Assembly (NCBI RefSeq): GCF_008831285.2
Contig: NC_037468.1
Coordinates: 118,501 to 182,500, forward strand
Source of the DNA: Nymphaea colorata
Taxonomy: Eukaryota > Streptophyta > Magnoliopsida > Nymphaeales > Nymphaeaceae
Reading direction: 5' to 3'
Length of the DNA: 64,000 bases
Part shown: piece after piece, positions 47,395 to 58,600 of the stretch
How positions within the stretch are numbered: position 1 is the first letter of the stretch
Layout: every line of letters starts with the position of its first letter
Position numbers and translations under genes: made by a program
The notes under the pieces: generated by a model
Database searches by the model: none
Told to the model about the DNA's origin: nothing
Seen by the model: the letters and a program-made list of their open reading frames with translations, nothing else

Positions 47395-48933
47395 CCTTTC
47401 AGATTGGCTGCCTCGCCCCCTCTTCCCAATAGGAATGGAAATCGACCCTTGCCCTGCCCCCCTTACTCGTCCTTTTCAAGCTGTACCAGTGCTATGTTCC
47501 GCATTCTATGGCGGAGTGTAGAGTAAGCTCCGTAATCGCTATGCTCTTACTAGAGAGATAAGATAGGGGAAGGTAGCGCATCAGGGTTTGGAGCGCCCGC
47601 CCATGAAGAGAGAGATCCATCAGGTGGCCACCCTTCCTTCGTATCAGGGTCAGGTAGCGCATCCCCAGTAGATAGACCCTAACCCTTCCTTCGGAAGGGG
47701 TTCTCCCGAAGTGAGTGCTTTATCCCAGCGAAAGAAGGGTTCTCTCCTCAAAGTCGGGGCGACCCCCGGTCTTCTCGCGCGGCTTCGCGAAAGGGCCGGC
47801 TTTTTGATATGCTTGTCGATATGGAAGAAGATCCCAAGGTTTCGACCACTCACCATCTAGAGAGAAGCCCCAACCTCGCGGCCTCCCCACTTATGATCCC
47901 TGGATACCTTTCGTTCCGCATCTATCTATTCCGATCCCGCTGGTCCATCCAATAACGAAAGAAAGTGGTCAAACCTCTGAAAGAACAGTTGACAGGGACC
48001 GAGCTTTTTACTCTGATCCAGTGGTCCAGTGTTTACAGGTTGTGTGGTTCGCTGAAGAACGACGAACCTTGCGGCCACGGAACTTCTTGCCGCATTATTG
48101 GACCGCTCAGACCACTAGAGCGTGTGAAGGGCTCACTCACGACCGGATGGCCCTTGTTATGGTATTTCCACCATGTATCTGAATGAAAGGAACTCGATTT
48201 CGGTCTTTGGTGCTATGCGCAGTGTTTAAACGCAAGTTCTTTATAATGACAAGAGAATGGAAAACGAAAGTCTCAGAAAAAGGTCGCCAAAGATCGAGGG
48301 GCTATGTCACGCAAGCGACCAGCCCTTCTGAATGAAAGAAGAAAGGAGGAGGAGAGAAACCGAAGTCAGGGACGCCGCCCAGGCTCCCTCCTTCACCCTT
48401 TCTTCCCCCCTCCGAAGAGAGGAACGGCCCGCGGGACCTGTCATCCTTTCGTAAGCCGCCTATTGTGGCGTGGTTCCAGCCTTTCTGAAGAAGGCATAAG
48501 GAACGAACTGGACCGTCAAAAGGTCAACCGAAGATTCCAGAAGTGTTGGATGATCTGACATGTCGTCGTTAGATCTATCGGGGGCAACAACGGGGGCGGT
48601 ATCAGGTTCTAAGGATCCTAAAAGGCCACGCACCCTTTTTGACTTGACGATCTATGGAAGCATTCTTCATCGGCGGTCGCCCACCCACCTGGAAGTAGTG
48701 GTAGTGGTGGTACAGCGGTGGCCTATTTCCATGCCAGAATTTCCAAAAACCGGGCAGGGCAGGCGGGAGGCACTGGATGGTCTTTTGAGGTTTCACACTG
48801 GCTTCCCTAAACCAACCTTCCTTTCTTTCTTGTGTGAGGGAATGGCAATAAAAGGGAAGCTTGCTTCGTTCGTCAGCTCGCTCTTGAAAGATCCGATCGG
48901 AATGGAAGAGCACCAGTTCCACATTGCAAGGAT
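47395..48933. other. Unrecognised intergenic region
   Basis: No satellite words. A 176-codon plus-strand ORF (48560-49090, ATG start) covers the trnQ-like relic on the opposite strand and has no recognisable domain beyond a valine run. A 73-codon frame at 47965-48186 is also unrecognised. I regard both as chance frames. Confidence 0.5.
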
Positions 48934-49005
48934 CTGGAGTCAAAGGATTCGAACCTTTGCATGTTGGTATCAGAAACCGATGCCTGACCACTTGGCTATG
49001 TCGGT
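48934..49005 (-). pseudogene. Decayed trnQ-like sequence (anticodon reads CUG)
   Basis: From position 10 onward the minus strand follows mitochondrial trnQ: AGCCAAGTGGTCAGGCATCG, then an anticodon loop TTCTGAT, then a perfect T arm AAAGG-TTCGAAT-CCTTT and 3' end GACTCCAG. The seven bases that should form the 5' acceptor strand (ACCGACA) do not pair with GACTCCA, and the anticodon stem has a C-A mismatch. The anticodon would be CUG instead of the usual UUG; it would still read a Gln codon. The lost acceptor stem argues for a pseudogene created by a breakpoint at the 5' end. Confidence 0.75.
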
Positions 49006-49146
49006 GGTAACCTGGGAAAAAGAAAAAGGGCTAGAAGAACGAGCCGTGCAAGGACGCAGGGATATAGCAAGTCAGCCCGGTTATCCCTGATCTTCTTTTT
49101 TCGTTCGGGCGGGGGGCTTTGACTGTACTGTAGGGGAAAAAAGGAA

Positions 49147-49220
49147 TAGGCTTAGTAGGGCTCGAACCTACAATATCACCGTTATGAGCGGTACGTTTCA
49201 ACCAATTAAACTATAAGCCC
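49147..49220 (-). tRNA. trnI-CAU: tRNA-Ile (CAU), native mitochondrial, lysidine type
   Basis: A 74-nt cloverleaf on the minus strand starting GGGCTTATAGTTTAATTGGT, with acceptor 3' strand TAAGCCT and discriminator A. The anticodon loop CTCATAA carries CAU, and the T arm is GTAGG-TTCGAGC-CCTAC. Genes of this type are often labelled trnM; C34 is expected to be changed to lysidine so that the tRNA reads AUA as Ile. It lies about 140 bp 5' of the decayed trnQ on the same strand. Confidence 0.93.
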
Positions 49221-50828
49221 CTACGATTCTCTCTACATGCAATTCGCTCACTTCGGGAAGAGCGGACGGAAAGAGGAGGCCTGTGCTCTATCTGCTTCTT
49301 CCTCTTCCCAGGAATTGGGGCATCCCGCAAGCTACCTTTCGCGACTCAAACAGCCGGCTTTCTTTCCGGCTCCCGGCGACTCAAACGGGCGGGGGCTCTT
49401 TCTCTAAAAGCTTGCAATGCCGGCTGTTCGCCTATTTTATTAAAAAGGCGCTACGGAACTACTGAAGTACAGCTAGTGTGAGTAGTACAACAGAATGCCG
49501 TTCGCCCTACTTCCGTCGCAAGCCCTTCGTATGCAAGCCCGTACGCAAGCCCCACCTGAGCTTTGAGAGTCAGTCAGTGGGGCTTGCGCTTGACTTTAAT
49601 GGAAGTAGCGCCCTTTTCATAGGAAGGAGTAGGTGTTCGCTGACATGGTTCCATCTTCCCAAAGAGGATCCGGTAGCATCCCAGTCTCATTCCCCCTCTC
49701 CGTTCTCCCACGCTCGTCTAGGTTAGTTCTGGTAGTCATTCAAATAGGCTCCGGATGATCCTCTGATTTCCGCGTTCGTTCCGCCCTGTGATCAAAGCAC
49801 TCGCTACTTTGAATGGCGTTAGGGCTTTGCGAGTGCTTTGCTCGTTGTATCGCGAGTAGAAGCGTAGAGTGTAGACTCTGCCTCAAAGAGCAAAGCGAAG
49901 CGAGATTTGATGCGAGCAAAGCTACCGCTTTCTCTGTCGGTTTGAATGCAACCAACGCGTCGAAAGCAACCGTTGCTTTCGACATAGCACATGTCACAGT
50001 TTGAGGCTTGACACAGACGTGGTATCCTACGTCACTCCCCCGCCTACGCTCGACCGTCTTTGAGTGAGGTCGCAGAAAGAACCCTCGCGTAGTCCACAGT
50101 GGACCTCTACGCTCCAATCTCTTCGTCAGCAGTTACAGCTTGCGTAGCTCCAGTTGTAGGCGTCGTAGCAGGAGTGCGCGTCCTCTTCGCCGGAGTGGTT
50201 TATGTGATGTAGAAAGCGCAAAAGCTCGCTCCGCGTAGGCTGCACTCGCTGTGGAGCAAGGGTAGGCTACACTCGCTGTGAGAAAGTCACTCGCAGCCTT
50301 TTATATTCTAGGCTATACATGTGTAGGCTCGGCTGAACTCGCTGCTAGGCTACAACTGCGAAGCGAGCCTACACTACACATGTGTAGCCGAGTGTGCGGA
50401 GCAAGCTTGAACTGCGAGTGACGACTCTTCTTCTACACGAGCCGTCCTACTGCTACGCAAGCCTACATAGGTTCAAGTACCAAAGGCGACCGAGTGAACA
50501 GCCCCAACCAAGAAAAGAAGCAAAGCTTCTACGACAAGTTCTGGTCTTTCATGCAAGGAAGGAGGGCGGAGCGGGCATTAGAAAGAAGACTACGGAGGCA
50601 TTCGTCCGCGTAGGAATGCCGACTACTACGACTAAAAGACTACGACTACACCGGAAGCGACTCGCTTCTATTCTCGACCATAACGATGGTCCATAACATA
50701 AAAAGATCGTAGTAGTTCAACATACGATACAATTTCACGGCACGGCCAACAAAAAGAAAGAGCTTCGCTCTCATGGTTTGGTCGGCCTTCCACCCATCAT
50801 GCCTCCTTTCTCTTCAGTCTACAACAAG
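49221..50828. other. Intergenic region between trnI and trnY, with border modules
   Basis: GC-rich spacer. A border module lies at 49787-49855 (TGATCAAAGCACTCGCTACT, GGGCTTTGCGAGTGCTTTGC). It is followed by 49861-49920, identical to 15409-15468, and by 50380-50466, an imperfect inverted copy of 16296-16381. A hairpin with arms GCAAGCCCCAC and GTGGGGCTTGC lies near 49543-49590. No gene is seen. Confidence 0.6.
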
Positions 50829-50911
50829 TGGGAGAGGCAGGATTCGAACCTACGTAGAAAACCTTCAACAGATTTACAGTCTGTCGCTTTTGACCACTCG
50901 GCCACTCTCCC
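50829..50911 (-). tRNA. trnY-GUA: tRNA-Tyr (GUA), native mitochondrial, class II
   Basis: An 83-nt class II tRNA on the minus strand. Acceptor GGGAGAG pairs with CTCTCCC, followed by discriminator A. The anticodon loop contains GTA within GACTGTAAATCTG. There is a long variable arm and a T arm with GTAGG-TTCGAAT-CCTGC. All stems look intact. Confidence 0.95.
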
Positions 50912-51290
50912 CTTCCCGGGCCGGGGCCCCCTCAATGGGTTCCAGAATAAGAAGGAGGGCGGCGTACTTCTTGATTTGATGGAAGGGAACGCGTTGCCCG
51001 TGATCCAGATGTCGGGTAGGGATCAGATAGTCATTTAGTCAGTTCATAACAATCTCTTTCAAGCAAGGTGGGAAGCAAAGTCTCCGGAAGGCGGAACGGG
51101 GATAATCTTTCATAGATGAGGATGAATCTATGAATGACGCTTCTGCCGGCCGACGGAGCCATGAGCGGTCCAATAATGAAACTACTTCTTTCCACCACCA
51201 ACCACGGAAACTTCCTCAGACGTCGGGCAAAGTGAGAACCGGAACTTCGCGGACTTTCGAAGGTTATCCCGTCAAAGCACTCGCAAAGTT
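50912..51290. other. 5' flank of trnY
   Basis: Non-satellite spacer between trnY and array F. Overlapping frames on both strands lack recognisable motifs. Nothing else is seen. Confidence 0.5.
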
Positions 51291-53080
51291 CACCGTAGGG
51301 CAAAGCACGCACTCGCAAAGCGAATCGACAAAGCACTCGCAACTTCAAATTGCTGAAGCTGATGAAGTGATTCAGGTCAGAGCAAAGCCCTCTTGTTCAG
51401 AGTGCTGATTCAGATTCTTGTTCTTCATGTGATAGTCAGCACTAATGGCATACAATTGCAATTCTTGAAGGCATACAATTTGTTTTATGGAAAATGGCAT
51501 ACAATTGCCATTGGGAGCACTAATGGCATTGTTTTGGTATGGTGAGTACTCATGTTGGTATAGTGAGTACTAATGGCATTTGTTTGTCAAGTGAGTACTA
51601 ATGGCATTTGTTTGTACAGTGAGTACTAATGGCATACAATTGCAATGAGTCTTCATCTTTCAAGAAGAATCAGTCCTGACCTTTCAAGACAGTCTTAACC
51701 TTTCCATTTTTGGTCAGGTGAGTACTAATGGCATACAATTGCAATTGGTCCTGTCCTTCCATCAAAAGTCCTGACCTTTCAAGACAGTCTTGACCTTTTT
51801 GGTCAGGTTAGTCCTGACTGTGAAAGACAGTCTTGACCTTTTTGATAAGGTCAGTCCTGACTTTGAAAGACAGTCTTGACCAGAAGAATCAGTCCTGATC
51901 AGATAGTCTTGATCTTTTTGGTAAGGTTAGTCCTGACTGTGAAAGACAGTCTTGACCTTTTTGATAAGGTGAGTACTGATGACATACAAATGAGTCTTGT
52001 ATGGTCAGGTGAGTCCTGACCTGTTTGGTATGGTGAGTACTGATGACATACAAATGAGTCTTGACCGGAAAGTCCTGACCTTTCAAGAAGAATGAGTCCT
52101 GACCTTTCAAGACAGTCTTGACCTTTTTGGTAAGGTCAGTCCTGACTGTGAAAGACAGTCTTGACCAGAAGAATCAGTCCTGATCAGATAGTCTTGATCT
52201 TTTTGGTAAGGTTAGTCCTGACTGTGAAAGACAGTCTTGACCTTTTTGATAAGGTGAGTACTGATGACATACAAATGAGTCTTGACCTTTCAAGACAGTC
52301 CTCACCTTCCTGACTTTTCCATAATGAGTCCTGACCTTTCAAGAAGAATGAGTCCTGACCTTTCAAGACAGTCTTGACCTTTCCATTTTTGGTCAGGTGA
52401 GTACTAATGGCATACAATTGCAATTGGTCCTGTCCTTCCATCAAAAGTCCTGACCTTTCAAGACAGTCTTGACCTTTTTGGTCAGGTTAGTCCTGACTTT
52501 GAAAGACAGTCTTGACCAGAAGAATCAGTCCTGATCAGATAGTCTTGATCTTTTTGGTAAGGTTAGTCCTGACTTTGAAAGACAGTCTTGACCTTTTTGA
52601 TAAGGTCAGTACTGATTTCAAGACAGTCTTGACCTTTCCATTTTTGGTCAGGTGAGTACTAATGGCATACAATTGCAATTGGTCCTGTCCTTCCATCAAA
52701 AGTCCTGACCTTTCAAGACAGTCTTGACCTTTTTGGTAAGGTCAGTCCTGACTTTGAAAGACAGTCTTGACCAGAAGAATCAGTCCTGATCAGATAGTCT
52801 TGATCTTTTTGGTAAGGTCAGTCCTGACTTTGAAAGACAGTCTTGACCTTTTTGATAAGGTGAGTACTGATGACATACAAATGAGTCTTGATGGTCATTC
52901 CTCAATCATTCTCATTAGTCCTGACCTTTCAGAGTCTTGACCTTCCTGACCTTTCCAGAGAGTCCTCACCTTTCTAGAATTTATCCTTTCCTTTATCAAG
53001 AATTGCAATTTCTCCTGTCTTTTCCAGGCATACAATGACAACCTTTCCTTTCTGGTCAGGGTGAGCACTTTTCAGGATTT
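51291..53080 (+). repeat. Satellite-like array F, forward half with border module
   Basis: A border module (51291-51400) leads into forward repeats. 51328-52015 is a near-identical direct copy of 58892-59579 (offset 7563-7564). It contains repeated AGTCCTGACC/CAAGACAGTCTTGACC blocks and ends near a shortened junction word (GGATTTGTCTGACCAGGTCA, about 53074-53093). Confidence 0.9.
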
Positions 53081-55790
53081 GTCTGACCAGGTCAGGACTC
53101 TGAAAGGTCAGGACTAATGAGAATGATTGAGGAAAAGTCAGAACTCACCTTACCAAAAAGGTCAGGACTCTCTGGAAAGGTCAGGAAGGTCAAGACTCAT
53201 TTGTATGTCATCAGTACTCACCTTATCAAAAAGGTCAAGACTGTCTTTCAAAGTCAGGACTGACCTTACCAAAAAGATCAAGACTATCTGATCAGGACTG
53301 ATTCTTCTGGTCAAGACTGTCTTTCAAAGTCAGGACTGACCTTACCAAAAAGGTCAAGACTGTCTTGAAAGGTCAGGACTTTTGATGGAAGGACAGGACC
53401 AATTGCAATTGTATGCCATTAGTACTCACCTGACCAAAAATGGAAAGGTCAAGACTGTCTTGAAATCAGTACTGACCTTATCAAAAAGGTCAAGACTGTC
53501 TTTCAAAGTCAGGACTAACCTTACCAAAAAGATCAAGACTATCTGATCAGGACTGATTCTTCTGGTCAAGACTGTCTTTCAAAGTCAGGACTAACCTGAC
53601 CAAAAAGGTCAAGACTGTCTTGAAAGGTCAGGACTTTTGATGGAAGGACAGGACCAATTGCAATTGTATGCCATTAGTACTCACCTGACCAAAAATGGAA
53701 AGGTCAAGACTGTCTTGAAAGGTCAGGACTCATTCTTCTTGAAAGGTGAGGACTCTTTTGAAAGGTCAGGACTCTGAAAGGTCAGGACTAATGAGAATGA
53801 TTGAGGAAAAGTCAGATTCCATACAGGACTCTTTTGAAAGGTCAGGACTCATTGCAATTGTATGCCATTAGTACTCACTTGACAACAAATTGTATGTCTC
53901 TCACTTGACAACAAAATGCCATTAGTACTCACTTGACAAACAAATGTCATTAGTACTCACTGTACAAACAAATGTCATTAGTACTCACCATACCAAAACA
54001 GGTCAGGACTGTCTGGAAAGGTCAAGACTCTGAAAGGTCAGGACTAATGAGAATGATTGAGGAATGACCATCAAGACTCATTTGTATGTCATCAGTACTC
54101 ACCATACCAAACAGATGAAGACTGTTTTGAAAGGTCAAGACTCATTTGTATGTCATCAGTACTCACCTTATCAAAAAGGTCAAGACTGTCTTTCACAGTC
54201 AGGACTGACCTTACCAAAAAGATCAAGACTATCTGATCAGGACTGATTCTTCTGGTCAAGACTGTCTTTCACAGTCAGGACTGACCTTACCAAAAAGGTC
54301 AAGACTGTCTTGAAAGGTCAGGACTCATTCTTCTTGAAAGGTCAGGACTTTCCGGTCAAGACTCATTTGTATGTCATCAGTACTCACCATACCAAACAGG
54401 TCAGGACTCACCTGACCATACAAGACTCATTTGTATGTCATCAGTACTCACCTTATCAAAAAGGTCAAGACTGTCTTTCAAAGTCAGGACTAACCTTACC
54501 AAAAAGATCAAGACTATCTGATCAGGACTGATTCTTCTGGTCAAGACTGTCTTTCACAGTCAGGACTGACCTTACCAAAAAGGTCAAGACTGTCTTGAAA
54601 GGTCAGGACTGATTTTTCTTGAAAGGTCAAGACTGTCTTGAAATCAGTACTGACCTTATCAAAAAGGTCAAGACTGTCTTTCACAGTCAGGACTAACCTT
54701 ACCAAAAAGATCAAGACTATCTGATCAGGACTGATTCTTCTGGTCAAGACTGTATTTCAAAGTCAGGACTAACCTTACCAAAAAGGTCAAGACTGTCTTG
54801 AAAGGTCAGGACTTTTGATGGAAGGACAGGACCAATTGCAATTGTATGCCATTAGTACTCACCTGACCAAAAATGGAAAGGTCAAGACTGTCTTGAAAGG
54901 TCAGGACTCATTCTTCTTGAAAGGTCAGGACTGATTATGGAAGGACAGGACCAATTGCAATTGTATGCCATTAGTACTCACCTTATCAAAAAGGTCAAGA
55001 CTGTCTTTCACAGTCAGGACTGACCTTACCAAAAAGGTCAAGACTGTCTTGAAAGGTCAGGACTGATTCTTCTGGAAAGGTCAAGACTCTGAAAGGTCAG
55101 GACTAATGAGAATGATTGAGGAATGACCATCAAGACTCATTTGTATGTCATCAGTACTCACCTGACCATACAAGACTCATTTGTATGTCATCAGTACTCA
55201 CCTTATCAAAAAGGTCAAGACTGTCTTTCAAAGTCAGGACTAACCTTACCAAAAAGATCAAGACTATCTGATCAGGACTGATTCTTCTGGTCAAGACTGT
55301 CTTTCACAGTAAGGACTGACCTTACCAAAAAGATCAAGACTGTCTTGAAAGGTCAGGACTTTTGATGGAAGGACAGGACCAATTGCAATTGTATGCCATT
55401 AGTACTCACCTGACCAAAAATGGAAAGGTCAAGACTGTCTTGAAAGGTCAGGACTCATTCTTCTTGAAAGGTCAGGACTCATTGCAATTCAATGCCATTA
55501 GTACTCACTTGACAAACAAATGCCATTAGTACTCACTTGACAAACAAATGCCATTAGTACTCACTTGACAAACAAATGCCATTAGTACTCACTTGACAAA
55601 CAAATGCCATTAGTGCTCACCATACCAACATGTCACCATACCAAAACAATGCCATTTCCCAATGGCAATTGTATGCCTTCCATAATTGCAATGAGATGCC
55701 ATTCATGCTGACCATACAACAAATTGTATGCCTTCAAGAATTGCAATTGTATGCCATTAGTGCTGACCATACCAAAAAGCTCATACTTTG
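53081..55790 (-). repeat. Satellite-like array F, reverse half
   Basis: Inverted orientation throughout. Blocks of about 240 bp, each with TTTGTATGTCATCAGTACTC and AAAAGGTCAAGACTGTCTTT, recur between 53190 and 55440. At least four 28-bp units lie at about 55495-55610. It ends with AACAAATTGTATGCCTTCAA near 55718-55737. Confidence 0.9.
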
Positions 55791-55905
55791 AAGAAGCACT
55801 CGCAAAGCGTAGGGCTTTGCTCGTGACGTGACGTGACTGAAAGTTGCGAGTGCTTTGTGGGCTTTGCTCGTCAATTGACATGACGTGACGTTCGCTTCGC
55901 TATTG
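55791..55905. repeat. Border module downstream of array F
   Basis: Contains AAGCACTCGCAAAGCGTAGG, GGGCTTTGCTCGTGACGTGA, AAAGTTGCGAGTGCTTTGTG and GACATGACGTGACGTTCGC, the standard border words in both orientations. Confidence 0.8.
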
Positions 55906-56155
55906 ACTCCGCCTCTTCGCTAAGCAGCTGCTAAGCAGCTCTCCGCCCCAGATGCTCCGCGGAGTGTTCGATGGCGGAGCCAGCCCAGCCCTCTATCTAC
56001 GTTGGTTGGTCCGCAGCCCCGCCCTATAGAATGAATAAGGAGAGGCCTCTCGATGACCGAGCCACTCTGAGACTACTCCTTACCTCACCCCGACCAAAGA
56101 GTGATCTTTGAACGCTACTACGCATCCTGACTCATAGGAGAGTTTAAGGTAGGTT

Positions 56156-56228
56156 TGGGTATAGCAGGACTTGAACCTGCGACCATTAGGTTAAAAGCCC
56201 AATGCTCTACCAACTGAGCTATACACCC
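56156..56228 (-). tRNA. trnK-UUU: tRNA-Lys (UUU), native mitochondrial
   Basis: A 73-nt cloverleaf on the minus strand starting GGGTGTATAGCTCAGTTGGT. Acceptor GGGTGTA pairs with TATACCC, with discriminator A. The anticodon stem TTGGG/CCTAA encloses CTTTTAA with anticodon UUU. The T arm is GCAGG-TTCAAGT-CCTGC. All stems are intact. Confidence 0.96.
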
Positions 56229-56329
56229 ACCGTCATATTGAGTTAGTAGTCAATAAGGATTGGTGCGGAAAAGAAAAGAGGGCGGCCCCCGCTTCTTCTT
56301 CTCATCCACTCAAAGGGGCGCGACTCTGT

Positions 56330-56815
56330 ATGAGGCTAGTACTGCTACGCAAGTCTGGTCTTGTTTCAACTCATGGTTTCTTCTATCTACAAAAGAAGGT
56401 CAACGGGGGGGAACCTACAGTAGCTCTCACTGACACCATCTACGAGAAGGTGAGGTCGTCTTTCTTTCCGGCCGCCATACGGTTCGACCGAGAGGAGCAG
56501 AGACTTATCTATGTAATTACGTTGTTGGCCTTCCGGTCGAGCACTCTCTTTTCTTTGTCCAAGACTTTCCGTCTGACCAACCAAGACGGACTTCTGACCA
56601 ACCCGCGAAGGGTTTTGAGGCTGGACCAGGTACGAAGAATGAATCTATGTCTGTGCACGGAATGGCCTAGGCCACTCCACTTTTCGAGCGCAGTGGTGGT
56701 TGGTTCTGATTCGACAAGGGTAGAATGCCTGGTCGAAAGTCCAGTAGATAGTAGGCGTGTTCGTTTTGGCTCCCGAGCGAGAAAGAGGCGATGCACCTGC
56801 TGCTACGTACGTTGA
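56330..56815 (+). CDS. Hypothetical ORF, 161 codons (doubtful)
   Basis: ATG-initiated frame divergent from trnK. The product would be basic, with no signal peptide, membrane segment or domain I can identify. Overlapping minus-strand frames of 65-95 codons exist over the same DNA. It is one of the longer frames outside atp6, which is the only reason to list it. It could equally be chance or a relic of inserted foreign DNA. Confidence 0.15.
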   Translation: MRLVLLRKSGLVSTHGFFYLQKKVNGGEPTVALTDTIYEKVRSSFFPAAIRFDREEQRLIYVITLLAFRSSTLFSLSKTFRLTNQDGLLTNPRRVLRLDQVRRMNLCLCTEWPRPLHFSSAVVVGSDSTRVECLVESPVDSRRVRFGSRARKRRCTCCYVR

Positions 56816-58600
56816 CCTTGACAGATTCATCCAATTTAACTTAACCACACAAAAAGGATCGGGGGGATGCCGTCAAAGAAGTGATCAGCATTCTGAAACG
56901 GGGTTAGCAGTGAAAGAGCCCGGCATTCCGTTATTCATGAATAGCGGAGTCTAAAAAAAGAGGGACCAGCCTCATCGTGGTGATTAGAGGACACCTCTGA
57001 TCGTTCCCCTCTCATGTTGTGACACGTTCCCTCCCAGTTAGTTGATCAACGGGATTCGTCGGCTAGAGACAAGTGGTCTACACTTGACTCCACAGGGCTC
57101 TTCTTCTTCCAACGATCAAAGCCTAAAGCACTCGCAAAGCGGAACGAGCTCCAAACCTTGAGAGCAAAGCAAAGCCGAACGAGCAAGCAGCAGCAGTTCC
57201 TAGTTGTGGGTGGTGAAAGCACTAGCAAAGCGTCATGTAGTGGCCTCGCAAAGCCTGTAGCTCGGAACGAGCAAAGCGACTTTCCTCGAGGCTCTTCGGG
57301 GCTATATTCACTATATATGAACTATAGAAAGTTCTTGACTGACTCAAGGTGAATTATTAGGCTATATTCACTCTATATGTTATGTTAGATTAGATAGTGA
57401 GTGAACTATAGAAAGATAGTTCACTCACTATCTAATCTAACTATAGAAAGTGAGTTTGCTCGTATAGCGAAGCGAGGCTTGCTCGTTCTGCTCCGCTCGT
57501 CAGAGGGGCTTTGCTCGTTGCATAACGATACCTCAAATTAGAATCTATGCGAGTTCCTTCGGATTGCCTGACCTGCCTCTCTCACTTGATTTGACGTGGG
57601 CTTTCTCCTTTTGGATTCCTTCCGTCGCTTAGCAACCGACGCGCCCGGCCGGGGTCTCCCCTTGGGAATCGGAAAATGGTTATTGGCTTCCTGCTTCATT
57701 TGAGAAGACACTTCGGGAGACCGATGGATCTTGCCTTGGATTTCGCTGTAGCAGTGAAATCTCATTTAGGTTCACACACAGAAGGAGTTTCATAGGCTAC
57801 AATCATGCATGCATCTGGCCTCTTTCTTAGTAGACGGAGGAGCACAAAAACCTCCGTCTCTTTCCCTGGCTCGTTCGCAACCCCCTCATCCCTAGGAGCT
57901 GCCTCCGCCATCCGAAAACATCAAATAGAAGAGCCTCGTCTGCCAGTTTTTTAGCCAAACCAGAAGGAGCGCGAAAGGAGTCAGTCTTCGGGTATGGAGG
58001 CTGGTATCTGCGGAAGAAGAAACCGGAGGCGCTGTTGAAGCCCTAAGGGCCGCCAGCATCGACTGGTAGGCGCTGTCGAGTCATACGGAAACTCCGATGC
58101 GATAAGCCGCCTCAGACAATCTGCTCGTACCGCAGCCAAGTCGACCTCGAGCTGCCAAGCCCGGGACTCTCTCTCTCTAACGCGAAAAGTCCGCCTCGCA
58201 TATCTCCGCTCAGGAGCAGCCTGTATATCCGCTCCTGAGCTTCCAGCCGCCGAGTAAGCATGGATACGCTCTAATGATGGGTCCTTGATGCGGCGTGAGC
58301 CTCTGTCAAAAACAAAAAGAAAAAAAAACGGGATGACAACGAAAGAGACGAAAGCAGAAAATGCACAGTACCAGGTTTGACCTGGGCATCCAGCTCACGC
58401 TGTAGCAAAAAAAACAAGACCTGAACCCCCTCAGCCTCTACACCATGAGAAGGGAGAAAAAAACGAAGCCTCAATCCCTCTAACCAGCAGCCTCCCTACC
58501 GTCTACGGAGTTGTACCAATCCCTCCCTCCCCCGCGACTGTCCTGCCTCCAGAAGGGAATGGCCTATCGACAATGCGCAGGTGACGGCGATCCGCAATCC
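56816..58600. other. Intergenic region with border modules and hairpin
   Basis: Contains border-like words (AAAGCACTCGCAAAGCGGAA near 57126) and a dispersed repeat at 57583-57645, an inverted copy of 8598-8660. An A/T-rich segment (57300-57460) with two copies of GGCTATATTCACT includes a perfect 26-bp hairpin. No gene was recognised. Confidence 0.6.
57384..57441 (+). repeat. Perfect 26-bp inverted repeat, 6-nt loop
   Basis: Arm 57384-57409 pairs without mismatch with 57416-57441 around AGAAAG. It is unrelated to the satellite words. Stem-loops of this kind mark 3' ends of some plant mitochondrial transcripts, but no gene on either strand ends nearby. Confidence 0.92.

Noticed and set aside
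48560-49090. 176-codon ORF on the plus strand.
   Set aside because: It covers the antisense of the trnQ-like relic, has a low-complexity valine run and matches no recognised domain.
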